Origin: Tenacibaculum sp. MAR_2009_124
GTDB lineage: Bacteria; Bacteroidota; Bacteroidia; Flavobacteriales; Flavobacteriaceae
Assembly (NCBI RefSeq): GCF_900105455.1
Contig: NZ_FNSF01000007.1
Span: 620,001 to 684,000 of the forward strand
Direction: 5' to 3'
Length of the DNA stretch: 64,000 nt
The notes beneath the pieces are model-generated. The model worked only from the letters and a program-made list of their open reading frames with translations, searched no databases and was not told the DNA's origin. Shown piece after piece: positions 37,313-46,300 of the stretch. Each line of letters opens with the position of its first letter. Position 1 is the stretch's first letter. Position numbers and translations under genes: made by a program.

Positions 37313-37334
37313 TTTCGTTTTACTAAAAATTATT

Positions 37335-37916
37335 ATGAGTACCATGTCAGAACGTATTAAGGGATTGTTCTCGTTTCTTAAAAGCAAAAGCTTTTTTAAG
37401 CAAGTAGGAATAGCAATAGTTGGGGTATTGGCTTTTGTTTTTTTATTACAGTGGTGGTTAGGAATTACGACCAATCACAGTCAAAAAATTCAAGTTCCAA
37501 ATTTAGATAAGCTATCATTAACCGATGTAGAAAAGAAATTGAATGAATTTGATTTAGAATATGTCATAATCGATAGCGCAAGTTTTAATCCTAATTACCC
37601 AAAAAAATCTGTGATTGAGCAAAACCCAGAAGCAGGTGATTTTGTAAAGGAAAAAAGAAAAATATACCTCACTTTAAATCCATCTAAATATAGAGACATT
37701 GAGGTCCCTGATTTAAATGGTAGGACTAGAAGGCAAGCAACAACACATTTAAGATCAATTGGTTTTCTTGTAGGTGATGATGTTACTTGGGTGAAAGATT
37801 TAGGAAAAGATGTTGTGAGAGGGTTAAAGTTTGAAGGAGAAAAGATTGATGCGGGTACTAAAATACCGAAACAATCTATGATCAATTTAATTTTAGGAGA
37901 CGGAAACGGAGGATAA
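37335..37916 (+). CDS. membrane-anchored PASTA domain protein
   Basis: This 193-residue protein has a short cytoplasmic N-terminus, one transmembrane helix (about residues 24-42, VGIAIVGVLAFVFLLQWWL) and two PASTA domains outside: IQVPNLDKLSLTDVEKKLNEF and IEVPDLNGRTRRQATTHLRS, each followed by the EQNPEAG/FEGEKIDAG turn. PASTA domains bind peptidoglycan fragments in kinases and penicillin-binding proteins; here there is no catalytic domain. It is divergent from ddl and followed 10 bp later by rluD. A cell-wall sensing or scaffolding role is an inference. Confidence 0.85.
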   Translation: MSTMSERIKGLFSFLKSKSFFKQVGIAIVGVLAFVFLLQWWLGITTNHSQKIQVPNLDKLSLTDVEKKLNEFDLEYVIIDSASFNPNYPKKSVIEQNPEAGDFVKEKRKIYLTLNPSKYRDIEVPDLNGRTRRQATTHLRSIGFLVGDDVTWVKDLGKDVVRGLKFEGEKIDAGTKIPKQSMINLILGDGNGG

Positions 37917-37926
37917 TAAGAACTGA

Positions 37927-38961
37927 ATGCAAGAAGATAACAAGCAAGATATAGAAAATGATGATTTGTATGAGCATCATCGTTTTGTAGCAACTGAAGG
38001 ACAGGAGCCATTAAGAGTTGATAAATTTTTAATTAATTTTATTGAAAATGCAACACGAAATAAAATTCAACAAGCGGCAAAGGCGGGGAATATTCTAGTA
38101 AATGAAGTTCCAGTAAAATCAAATTACAAGGTAAAGCCAAAAGATGTTGTTCGAGTGGTTTTGGCGTATCCACCACATGAAAACTTATTGGTTGCTGAAG
38201 ATATTCCAATTGATATAGTATATGAAGATGATGATGTAATGGTCGTTAATAAACCTCCAGGGATGGTTGTGCATCCGGGGCATGGAAATTACTCAGGAAC
38301 TCTTGTGAATGGATTAATCCATCATATAGAAAATTTACCTAAAAACAGTAGTGACCGTCCTGGTTTAGTCCATAGAATTGATAAGGATACAAGTGGACTT
38401 TTAGTGGTAGCCAAAACAGAGTATGCTATGGCACATTTATCAAAACAGTTTTTTGATAAAACTACCGAACGTTTGTATTATGCTATAGTTTGGGGGAATG
38501 TAGAAGAGGAAAGTGGAACGATAGAAGGTCATATAGGAAGAAGTTTTAGAGACAGAATGCAAATGACTGTTTTTCCTGAAGGAGATTATGGTAAGCAAGC
38601 CATTACGCATTATGAAGTGATTGAGAGATTTACCTACGTAACGTTAGTACGATGTAAATTAGAAACAGGAAGGACTCATCAAATCAGAGCGCATTTCAAA
38701 TACATTGGACATACTTTATTTAATGATGAACGTTATGGTGGTGATCAAATACTAAAAGGAACGACATTTAGTAAATACAAGCAGTTTGTAGATAATTGCT
38801 TTAAAGAATTACCCAGACAAGCATTACATGCGAAAACGTTAGGATTTATTCATCCTACCAGCGGAGAGTATATGGAATTTAATTCTGATATTCCTCAAGA
38901 TATTGAAAATTGTTTGGAAAAGTGGAGAAGGTATTCAAGGAGTTCTACTTCAGAAGTATAA
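37927..38961 (+). CDS. rluD: RluA/RluD family pseudouridine synthase
   Basis: This 344-residue enzyme modifies uridines in rRNA. It has an N-terminal S4 RNA-binding domain (LRVDKFLINFIENATRNKIQQAAKAGNILVN...) and the synthase domain with the catalytic aspartate in the signature HRIDKDTSGLLVVAKT; KLETGRTHQIRAHF is the second hallmark. RluD-type (23S rRNA 1911/1915/1917) is likeliest by length and domain order, but other RluA members are possible. Followed by a strong terminator. Confidence 0.92.
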   Translation: MQEDNKQDIENDDLYEHHRFVATEGQEPLRVDKFLINFIENATRNKIQQAAKAGNILVNEVPVKSNYKVKPKDVVRVVLAYPPHENLLVAEDIPIDIVYEDDDVMVVNKPPGMVVHPGHGNYSGTLVNGLIHHIENLPKNSSDRPGLVHRIDKDTSGLLVVAKTEYAMAHLSKQFFDKTTERLYYAIVWGNVEEESGTIEGHIGRSFRDRMQMTVFPEGDYGKQAITHYEVIERFTYVTLVRCKLETGRTHQIRAHFKYIGHTLFNDERYGGDQILKGTTFSKYKQFVDNCFKELPRQALHAKTLGFIHPTSGEYMEFNSDIPQDIENCLEKWRRYSRSSTSEV

Positions 38962-38990
38962 AAAAAACGGCATTGTTTATGCCGTTTTTT
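38962..38990. terminator. terminator between rluD and the convergent hydrolase
   Basis: AAAAAACGGCAT (38962-38973) and ATGCCGTTTTTT (38979-38990) form a 12-bp perfect stem with a 5-base loop and T-run. Confidence 0.9.
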
Positions 38991-39005
38991 TATGTTTTAA
39001 TTTTA

Positions 39006-39884
39006 TTAATTTAGTGAGAGTAACCAAGCTAATTGTTTTTCAAAATTAACTTTGAAGTATTCTCCGAAATATAAGTCAAAATGCCCTGCATTATCAACAA
39101 TAAATAATTTTTTTGGATCATTAGCCTTTTCATAAAGAGATTTAGTTTCTTGAACTGGGTTCACTGAATCCTTTTCTGCTCCAACTAACAATATCGGAAT
39201 ATTCACTTTTGCAATAAGATTTTCAGGTTTATGTTCAATGGTTTCTCTCATAGTTGAAAATGATAGTGTTTGATCCATTGAAGGATGATGATTTTCGTTT
39301 AAGAATTTTTGCGATTGCTCATCATTCATAAACTTTTTAATAGGAAGCGATAGGGTTCTATTATTCAATACCTGTTTTGATAAAATTTTATCAATAGATC
39401 TCATCAGTTTTTCAGATTCTGCTTCAGTTTTGTCTCCAAAAATAACTCGTGAACCATTTCCAAACGCTATTTGAGCGATAACACCTTTCAATTTATGTTG
39501 CTCAATAGAAGCCGTTTCAATAACATTGGCTCCACCGTATGATGTTCCCCATAATACAATAGCGTTAACGTATTTTATTGACTCAGTAAAAACTAAGGCA
39601 TTTCGAATATCTTCAATTTGATTCTTTTTTGATAAGAATCCATTTCTACCAGAGCTTTCCCCAAAACCTCTGTAATCGAAAGTAATGGCTATAAATCCAT
39701 TCCCTGCAAAATTCTCGGCATAGGTTGGTAGCAAAAAATCTTGAACACCCGCAAAACCATGGCATAATAGGATAGCTGTATACTCTTTTTCTGAATTAAA
39801 ATCTTCTGGTAAGTATATTTTTGAGGCGATAGCTTCTCCTTCTGAATAAAATCTTTTTTCTTCAATACTAATTTGAGATGTCAT
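39006..39884 (-). CDS. alpha/beta hydrolase
   Basis: This 292-residue cytoplasmic hydrolase has the alpha/beta fold: CHGFAGVQDFLLP (oxyanion region), FDYRGFGESSG, the nucleophile elbow GTSYGGANV, an Asp in LLVGAEKDSVNP, and the catalytic His in NAGHFDLY. It resembles the YcjY/dienelactone-hydrolase-like group. Substrate unknown. A TATCTTTG -7-like element (minus strand, 39923-39916) lies about 30 bp upstream. Confidence 0.85.
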   Translation of the reverse strand: MTSQISIEEKRFYSEGEAIASKIYLPEDFNSEKEYTAILLCHGFAGVQDFLLPTYAENFAGNGFIAITFDYRGFGESSGRNGFLSKKNQIEDIRNALVFTESIKYVNAIVLWGTSYGGANVIETASIEQHKLKGVIAQIAFGNGSRVIFGDKTEAESEKLMRSIDKILSKQVLNNRTLSLPIKKFMNDEQSQKFLNENHHPSMDQTLSFSTMRETIEHKPENLIAKVNIPILLVGAEKDSVNPVQETKSLYEKANDPKKLFIVDNAGHFDLYFGEYFKVNFEKQLAWLLSLN

Positions 39885-40219
39885 AGTAACTTGTTTTTGT
39901 ATAAGTATGATTACTCAAAGATACTAAGAATACAAAACATTATTCGTTTAATAAAGCTCAAGAAAGTAATTAAATTTGATGGTTTTTTTTATAAAATAGA
40001 TTTTTTTGATTTCAGAGGTTTGCTTTTAAAATTCTGATAAAAAAACAGTAATTAGTGTTGTGTTTTAAATTTTTGTATATCAGGTTTTTGCGTTTTAGTG
40101 TTGTTTGTTAAGTCTCTGTTTTTTAATTTTTTAGATACTTAGTTTAGTTTACTGAGAATCTAATATTTAAAAAGTATACTATAATATATCAAAATATAGA
40201 AATCTCGTATAACCATAGT
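39885..40219. other. 335-bp AT-rich intergenic region
   Basis: It contains the -7-like element of the downstream hydrolase (39916-39923) and several T-runs. I see no open frame of useful length, no RNA gene and no clear long hairpin. Confidence 0.5.
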
Positions 40220-40909
40220 TTAACTAATTTTACTGCTTACTAAGCTCATGATTCTTTCGAATTGCTCTTTCAATCCCATGTCTGAATTATCGAATTCCAC
40301 AGCATCTTTTGCTATTGTTAAAGGAGAGTCTTCTCTGGTTGAATCGATATGGTCTCTTTCCTGAACGTTATGCAATATTTCTTCATATATAACTTTGTCG
40401 CCTCTATCCAAAAGCTCTTTATAACGTCGTTTTGCACGTTTATCAGCAGAAGCTGTCATGAATAGTTTGAGTTCGGCATCGGGAAAAACAACAGTTCCAA
40501 TATCTCGTCCATCCATTACGATTCCTTTATTTTTTCCCATATCTTGTTGTTCAAGAACTAATTTTTTACGAACTTCAGAGATAGTTGCTACTTTACTAAC
40601 AAGTTTGGAAACTTCAATAGTTCTAATTTGTTTTTCTACATTGAGGTTGTTCAAATAAACTTCTGCAAACCCAAGAGTATCGTTAAAACTAAAAGAAATT
40701 GAAATATCGGCTAAATCACCGATTAATGCCTCAGTATTAAAGTGATTACCTGAAATATAATTTTGTTGCATTGCATATAGAGTAATAGCTCTATACATAG
40801 CTCCCGTATCTACATAAATATATCCTAGTTCTTTAGCTAATTCTTTTGCAATGGTACTCTTTCCAGTAGATGAAAAACCATCAATGGCTATTGTTATTTT
40901 CTTGGTCAT
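40220..40909 (-). CDS. cmk: cytidylate kinase
   Basis: This 229-residue enzyme phosphorylates CMP and dCMP. Seen: P-loop DGFSSTGKSTIAKELA, YVDTGAMYRAITLYA, MDGRDIGTVVFPDAELKLFMTAS and the RAKRRYKEL lid. Standard length. A TATCTTTG -7-like element (minus strand, 40937-40930) lies about 20 bp upstream, between porQ and cmk. Confidence 0.97.
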   Translation of the reverse strand: MTKKITIAIDGFSSTGKSTIAKELAKELGYIYVDTGAMYRAITLYAMQQNYISGNHFNTEALIGDLADISISFSFNDTLGFAEVYLNNLNVEKQIRTIEVSKLVSKVATISEVRKKLVLEQQDMGKNKGIVMDGRDIGTVVFPDAELKLFMTASADKRAKRRYKELLDRGDKVIYEEILHNVQERDHIDSTREDSPLTIAKDAVEFDNSDMGLKEQFERIMSLVSSKIS

Positions 40910-40948
40910 AAATAATTAAGTATAGAATGCAAAGATACATTAGATTTC

Positions 40949-42001
40949 CTAATATCTAATCGGATTTTTACCTCTTATCCCTTTGTCTAAATCAATTTGC
41001 AATCCAAAAGTACTTACATTGGATGCAGAGTGGAACTTCGAATAGGCGTAGTTAAATTTAACAGAATTCATACGTAAGCCAAAACCAAAAGATAAGCCAC
41101 CAAATGAACGTACGTTTTGTAATTGAAGTTCTTTGCTTCTTCGAAAGTTGTAGCCAACTCGTAAATTAATAGCACTTTCTGGAAATAGTTCTGCGCCAAT
41201 ACTAACATGTCGAAATGCATTATCTAAAAATGAAATACTTTCTTGAGTTGTGTTTCCGTCTAAATCTATGGTTTGATTAGAGGGATTTGCTGTGGCAATT
41301 TGCCATTTTTGCAAGTTATCAACAGTAACATACCATCTCAAAGGCATCCTGTCAAGCTGGTAAGAGGCCGCAATAGCTACTTCGAAGGGGATTTTTTCAC
41401 GGGTTCCATTAAAAGTTGAAAGTTGTGTTCCAATATTTCTCGCGACAATACTGAAAATATAGGGTTTACTTGTGCTATAATAAGTTAAACCAACATCAAA
41501 AGCCACTCCGGTGGCATCAAATGAATCGATATTAGAATATATAATTTTAGCATTCAAACCGTAGTAAAAATCACTTTTAGGAATGTTTCTGGCGTATCCG
41601 ATTGAAATGGCAATGTCGTTAGCGCTAAAAGTACCCTGTTCATTACCTTCTTCATCAGCTCTAATCAATTCTCCGTAGTTAATATAGGTTATATTTCCTT
41701 GCAGAGTTTCAAAATGTTTATTGATTTCATAGGCATAGGAAACGGAACCTATTTGAATATCAGATAGATAGCTCGTGTAATTTACAGCTAACTGTTTATG
41801 CATACGATTACTAATATTAGCAGGATTCCATGTAGGCTGATCCACATCATCCATTAGAGTAAGTATTTTTCCTCCTAACGCAATTTGTCTTGGTGAAGTT
41901 GCAATATTTAAAAAAGAAAAGGCATTTTCACCACCTGTTTGAGAGTAGAGGTAAGAACACCAAAATAATAATAATGAACCAAATATTTTTTTTACACACA
42001 T
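40949..42001 (-). CDS. porQ: type IX secretion system protein PorQ
   Basis: This 350-residue outer-membrane barrel of the PorV/PorQ group has a signal peptide (FGSLLLFWCSYLYS-Q) and the PorQ-type start ENAFSFLNIATSPRQIALGG, followed by DQPTWNPANIS and alternating beta strands (FYYGLNAKIIYS, INLRVGYNFRRSKELQL). In Porphyromonas, PorQ belongs to the attachment complex that processes T9SS cargo. It is back to back with the sprC-like gene, so secretion machinery and cargo are neighbours here. Confidence 0.88.
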   Translation of the reverse strand: MCVKKIFGSLLLFWCSYLYSQTGGENAFSFLNIATSPRQIALGGKILTLMDDVDQPTWNPANISNRMHKQLAVNYTSYLSDIQIGSVSYAYEINKHFETLQGNITYINYGELIRADEEGNEQGTFSANDIAISIGYARNIPKSDFYYGLNAKIIYSNIDSFDATGVAFDVGLTYYSTSKPYIFSIVARNIGTQLSTFNGTREKIPFEVAIAASYQLDRMPLRWYVTVDNLQKWQIATANPSNQTIDLDGNTTQESISFLDNAFRHVSIGAELFPESAINLRVGYNFRRSKELQLQNVRSFGGLSFGFGLRMNSVKFNYAYSKFHSASNVSTFGLQIDLDKGIRGKNPIRY

Positions 42002-42120
42002 AAGTATACTTCCAATACAAAAAAACGTAAAAAAAGTCGATTATTTTATATAAGTCAAAATCTTTTCTTGTAAATGTGATTATATTTTTTTAATTTCCCG
42101 TGTGGTAAATTATATTTTTA

Positions 42121-42151
42121 TTGTTAATATATAAAACAATATGTAAATTGC
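42121..42151 (+). promoter_or_regulatory. probable promoter of the sprC-D-B-like operon
   Basis: TTG (42121-42123), 20 bases, then TAAATTG (42144-42150), which lacks one T from the TANNTTTG consensus. It lies 23 bp before the ATG at 42174 in the porQ-sprC intergenic region. Confidence 0.45.
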
Positions 42152-42173
42152 CACCCCCTAAAGAATTCCTTAG

Positions 42174-44396
42174 ATGAGTAAAATTTTAGCTAAAAGCGTA
42201 AAAATACTTTTAGCAACGTGGTTGCTATGTTGCAGTGTGAACACCCTTGGGCAAGAGCTTGATGGTGTGCCTGATATTGGAGATCTTAGCTCAGCAGGTG
42301 CATGTAGTAACAACAATCAAGACTACAGTATTACTTTCGAAATTCGTGATGGTTTACCTCCTTTTAATAATGGAAATATATTTCAGGTAGAATTATCTGA
42401 TGAGAATGGAAACTTTCCAACGACTCCTGATGCAACTAGATTTGTGGCTACAGTAGAAAATCAAAATGCAAACTATAGTCCTATACCGGCATCATTTCAA
42501 ATTCCGGAAGGAACATTTGGAGATAGCTATAGAATTAGAATTGTTTCTACAGATCCGGCCATTATAGGAGAACCATCAGTAACATTTGAGGCATATGATA
42601 TGTATCAAAATGGAGAACTCTTTATAAACGATAATGCAAACAACGCCGTTATTTGTGGTAATGGGAATTCTGCACAATTAACTTTAAATACAACGATTAT
42701 TGCGTCGTATAGATGGTTGAAAGATGGTAATGTTTTTGCTACAACAACCGAACCTAATTTAACAGTAACTGAATCTGGGAATTATCGCGCGCAAGTTGAT
42801 TATGGAGCTTGTGGATTTGTCGATTCGAGAGTGATCCCTGTTATTGTGGTGAATTCTGCTAACGCTCAAATACAAGGAGATAATGTGATTGAAATATGTG
42901 CTAACGAAACACATACATTTGAGGCGACAGAAGTAAATACTGCCTATACTTATAATTGGTACAAGGATGGAAATCTTGTGGCATCATCTAATTCACCAAC
43001 CTATACAACTCCTAATTCTGGGCAATTTGGAGAATATTATATGGAAATTGAAGTGGAGGATTGTAAGTTTGAATCTCAAAGAGTACAATTAAATCAAAAA
43101 GCTTCAGCTAGTTTTACAATTACTAATAATATTACGGAAACTACTCTTATTTTACCAGGAGAGACAATTGAGTTGGAAATAACGTTAGATCCAGCTTCTT
43201 CTTCTGTAGATATAATATGGTTTCGAGATGATACTCAAATACCAGGAACGTTTGGAGATACGGTTAATGCCACCGAACCAGGAGTGTACTATGCAAGGGT
43301 TACAGAGACTGGAGGGACTTGTAATTTCTCTCAAGAATCGGAATTATTCACGATAGTTGGTTTAAAGGAGTTAGATGTTCAAATTCGTACGGCAAATGAT
43401 TATGTAGAGTGCGGAAGTACTTCAACAAACTTGGTAATGGTAGGAGTAACTGCCACCGGAACAGACGATAATCAATACCAGTTGTCTGAAAGACAATTGG
43501 ATGAAAGATTGAATTACCAATGGTATAAAAACAATATAGCTTTGGCATCGAGTATTGGAAGAGAATTGCCTATTGCTGATTATAATGAAAATGACACTTA
43601 TAAATTAAATGCAACTGTTGGTACTTTTGAAGACGATTCGAATATAATCGATGTGAAATTGACAATTGAGGACCCTGAGATTACTTCTACTTCTACATCG
43701 AACTCATTATGTCCAGGAGGAAGTATAACGTTTACTGTTTCAGAAATTGTGGATGGTTTTACGTATACATGGTTAAAAGATGATGTTGAGTTAACAGTGG
43801 GAGATCCGCAATCGTTAGAAGTTACGGAAACAGGAGTGTATCAGCTCAGAATTATAGGTTTCAATTGTGTGAACGAATTAGATCCGATAGAAATTATTCC
43901 TTTTGATGATTCAGCAGTTGTGGTAACTCCTTCTGAAGTAGTTGTTTTATTATCAGGGCAAGCTACAATAATTACGGCAAGCGGTGCAGAGTCTTATGAG
44001 TGGTATGAAGATGAAACAGGAGATTTATTATCGACTAACGAGACTGTTGAAGTAAATCAAATAGGATATTATACGTTAGTAGCTACAGTAGGCGACTGCC
44101 AAGTTAATAAAACAATTGAGGTAGTGGAAGAAGATAGCCAAGTCATTGTCCCTAATATTTTATCACCTAGAACAATTGACGGGATTAATGATACATGGCA
44201 AATATCGAATAGATACTCATTTCAACCATCGGTTATTGTGAGTATTTACGATTCTAGTGGAAAAGAAGTGTTAACAACCAACGAATATAAAAATGATTGG
44301 CCTAGCGAAGATTTAGGTAATCAGAGAATTTTTTATTATAAAATCATTAGAGATGATCAGCTTATTAAGGCAGGAAGCATCTCAGTAATAGATTAG
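42174..44396 (+). CDS. sprC: SprC-like exported protein with Ig-like repeats and T9SS type-B-like C-terminus
   Basis: This 740-residue exported protein has a signal peptide (ILLATWLLCCSVNTLG-Q), then several Ig-like/PKD-like beta domains, each with a YRWLKDGN or YNWYKDGN type strand and a GxYxxxV end. At its C-terminus about 80 residues (VPNILSPRTIDGINDTWQI, VSIYDSSGKEVL, DWPSEDLGNQRIFYYKI) match the gliding-motility-associated CHU_C / T9SS type B sorting domain, though somewhat degenerate. In Flavobacterium johnsoniae sprC and sprD precede sprB in one operon; the order and sizes here match, so I use that name with caution. It ends 6 bp before the next gene. Confidence 0.75.
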   Translation: MSKILAKSVKILLATWLLCCSVNTLGQELDGVPDIGDLSSAGACSNNNQDYSITFEIRDGLPPFNNGNIFQVELSDENGNFPTTPDATRFVATVENQNANYSPIPASFQIPEGTFGDSYRIRIVSTDPAIIGEPSVTFEAYDMYQNGELFINDNANNAVICGNGNSAQLTLNTTIIASYRWLKDGNVFATTTEPNLTVTESGNYRAQVDYGACGFVDSRVIPVIVVNSANAQIQGDNVIEICANETHTFEATEVNTAYTYNWYKDGNLVASSNSPTYTTPNSGQFGEYYMEIEVEDCKFESQRVQLNQKASASFTITNNITETTLILPGETIELEITLDPASSSVDIIWFRDDTQIPGTFGDTVNATEPGVYYARVTETGGTCNFSQESELFTIVGLKELDVQIRTANDYVECGSTSTNLVMVGVTATGTDDNQYQLSERQLDERLNYQWYKNNIALASSIGRELPIADYNENDTYKLNATVGTFEDDSNIIDVKLTIEDPEITSTSTSNSLCPGGSITFTVSEIVDGFTYTWLKDDVELTVGDPQSLEVTETGVYQLRIIGFNCVNELDPIEIIPFDDSAVVVTPSEVVVLLSGQATIITASGAESYEWYEDETGDLLSTNETVEVNQIGYYTLVATVGDCQVNKTIEVVEEDSQVIVPNILSPRTIDGINDTWQISNRYSFQPSVIVSIYDSSGKEVLTTNEYKNDWPSEDLGNQRIFYYKIIRDDQLIKAGSISVID

Positions 44397-44402
44397 AGGG
44401 AT

Positions 44403-46256
44403 ATGATTAAAAGAAGTATTATTTATATACTGTTATTGTTCGTTACTTGTGCTACGGCTCAGGTATCTAGCGGTGCGGAAATATATAATAGCTTTACATC
44501 AAGGAATTTTATGAAGTTTAACCGATTTCTTACAGTGCCAACATTTTCAGCATTAAGAGAAAATAAAACTTCTTTAAATGCTATTGTAAGAAATAGTTTT
44601 GTGGAATTTGAAGATTCTCCTAAACTATATATGTTAAGTTATTCTGGTAAAATGCGTGAAAATGTCGGAGCAGGTCTTGCTATTTATCAGCAAGAGATAG
44701 GAGTTTTTAAAGACTTCGGAGCTTTAGCTAATTATGCACACAGAATTCAGTTAAATGATAATTTAGACTTAACATTCGGATTTAATGTATTGTATAGCAG
44801 AAGAAGTGCCGACGGTTTAAAAGTGAATTCACAGCAGCCAGATCCAGCTATTGGTAATTTTCAAGACATTCCTATTGTAAATTGGCAACCGGCAGTAACT
44901 TTGTCTTTTGGTAAATTCGATGTAGGGGTTTTCTTTGAAAACTTATTAGATTTTAATCTGAAAGAAAATAATTTGGCAACTTCTTTTTCAGAAAAAACAA
45001 TTTCTGGTCACTTAATGTATTCTTATGAGTTTACATATGCTGGAGGTATTTTTGAGGGAGCCGATCTAAGAGTTTTAGGACTAGCGAGAAAACCTGGTCA
45101 GGGTGACTTCGGCTATGGAGGTAATGTTATTTTCGATTTACCTAAAGTTGGTTGGTTGAAAGCAGGTTACGATAAACAATATGGTATTTCGGCTGGTGCA
45201 GGTGTAAATTTGTCGGATAAGTTATCAATTGGTTTTTCATATGAAAAAGGTGATTTTGCCGCGACGAATGAAGTTGGACTAATTTATAATTTTGGAGAGA
45301 AATCATTCTCTAGAAGAGTTCCTAAAAGAAGAGCAGGTAGTGTAAGTGTTAGATTACCAGAAAGAAAGCCTAAAAAGAATTACAGAAATAACGATTTAAA
45401 TAATTTATCTGAAGAAATTCAGGGAGCTTACGATTCAATTAACAAATTGAATAAGAAAGTAGATGAAATTCTGAGAATTTTAAAGAATCAGCCACCGAAA
45501 GTAGTACAAAATCAGCCAGAAGAAACACAGGATGAAGTTGTGGATAATGCGGTTGTTGAAGAAAGTGAAGAAAAGGACACTTCATTACGAAGAAGGAAGA
45601 ATACGCCATGGAGAGAAAGTACAATTACACGTTCAGGAAGTGGAGGTACAGCCTACTATGTTGCTGCGAATCAATTTAAAAGTAAAGAAAATGTAGAGGC
45701 TTATATAAAAGAGAAAAAACGTAAGTTTGATAAAGAAGGAATAGAAGCTAAATATGTTTTTGATCCATTAACAGAACATTATTACGTTTATTTTGATAGA
45801 TTTGCAAAGAAGGATGATGCTGATGAGATGACGGAAGAGTTTAAACAGAAAAAACTTTTTGACGGAGGAGATGACGATCCACTAGAATTAAAGGGTAAAA
45901 CTACCTATAAAGAAGCGGTGTATGTTATGAAAATAACATTGGGTGGAAGTGGAGAATCTTATCAGGAGCCTAAGCCTCAAACACCTGCGAGAATATTATC
46001 GATGAAGAAAGTTGGAAATCTCGAAGAAGGTTACTATATTCAGGTGGGAGCATTTGGTAGTGTAGCCAATGCGGATAGATTTGTGGATGAATTAAGGAAT
46101 GATGATATTGATGCAGGATATTTCATTCATCCAAATACAGGATTAAGACATGTTTATATATTAAAAACAACAAATAGAAGCGAAGCGGTTAAGTTGTATG
46201 AAAACAACTTAAATGGTTCATATTATGATCGTAAATCAATCGTAAATATTAAATAA
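44403..46256 (+). CDS. sprD: SprD-like protein: PorP/SprF-type barrel with SPOR domains
   Basis: This is a 617-residue protein. After a signal peptide (IIYILLLFVTCATA-Q), residues about 20-300 form a PorP/SprF-family barrel (SRNFMKFNRFLTVPTF, YAHRIQLNDNLDLTFGF, GAGVNLSDKLSIGFSYEKG). Residues 300-420 are a basic and acidic linker with a short coiled-coil segment. Two SPOR-like segments follow (residues about 415-490 and 545-610; the second has YYIQVGAFGSVANADRFVDELR). SPOR domains bind glycan strands lacking stem peptides, so this protein could link the adhesin export site to peptidoglycan (inference). It is 6 bp after the sprC-like gene and 44 bp before the giant adhesin gene. Confidence 0.78.
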   Translation: MIKRSIIYILLLFVTCATAQVSSGAEIYNSFTSRNFMKFNRFLTVPTFSALRENKTSLNAIVRNSFVEFEDSPKLYMLSYSGKMRENVGAGLAIYQQEIGVFKDFGALANYAHRIQLNDNLDLTFGFNVLYSRRSADGLKVNSQQPDPAIGNFQDIPIVNWQPAVTLSFGKFDVGVFFENLLDFNLKENNLATSFSEKTISGHLMYSYEFTYAGGIFEGADLRVLGLARKPGQGDFGYGGNVIFDLPKVGWLKAGYDKQYGISAGAGVNLSDKLSIGFSYEKGDFAATNEVGLIYNFGEKSFSRRVPKRRAGSVSVRLPERKPKKNYRNNDLNNLSEEIQGAYDSINKLNKKVDEILRILKNQPPKVVQNQPEETQDEVVDNAVVEESEEKDTSLRRRKNTPWRESTITRSGSGGTAYYVAANQFKSKENVEAYIKEKKRKFDKEGIEAKYVFDPLTEHYYVYFDRFAKKDDADEMTEEFKQKKLFDGGDDDPLELKGKTTYKEAVYVMKITLGGSGESYQEPKPQTPARILSMKKVGNLEEGYYIQVGAFGSVANADRFVDELRNDDIDAGYFIHPNTGLRHVYILKTTNRSEAVKLYENNLNGSYYDRKSIVNIK

Positions 46257-46300
46257 AATTAAATAGAAAGTACTAGTTAATAAACTTTTTTCCCCTTATC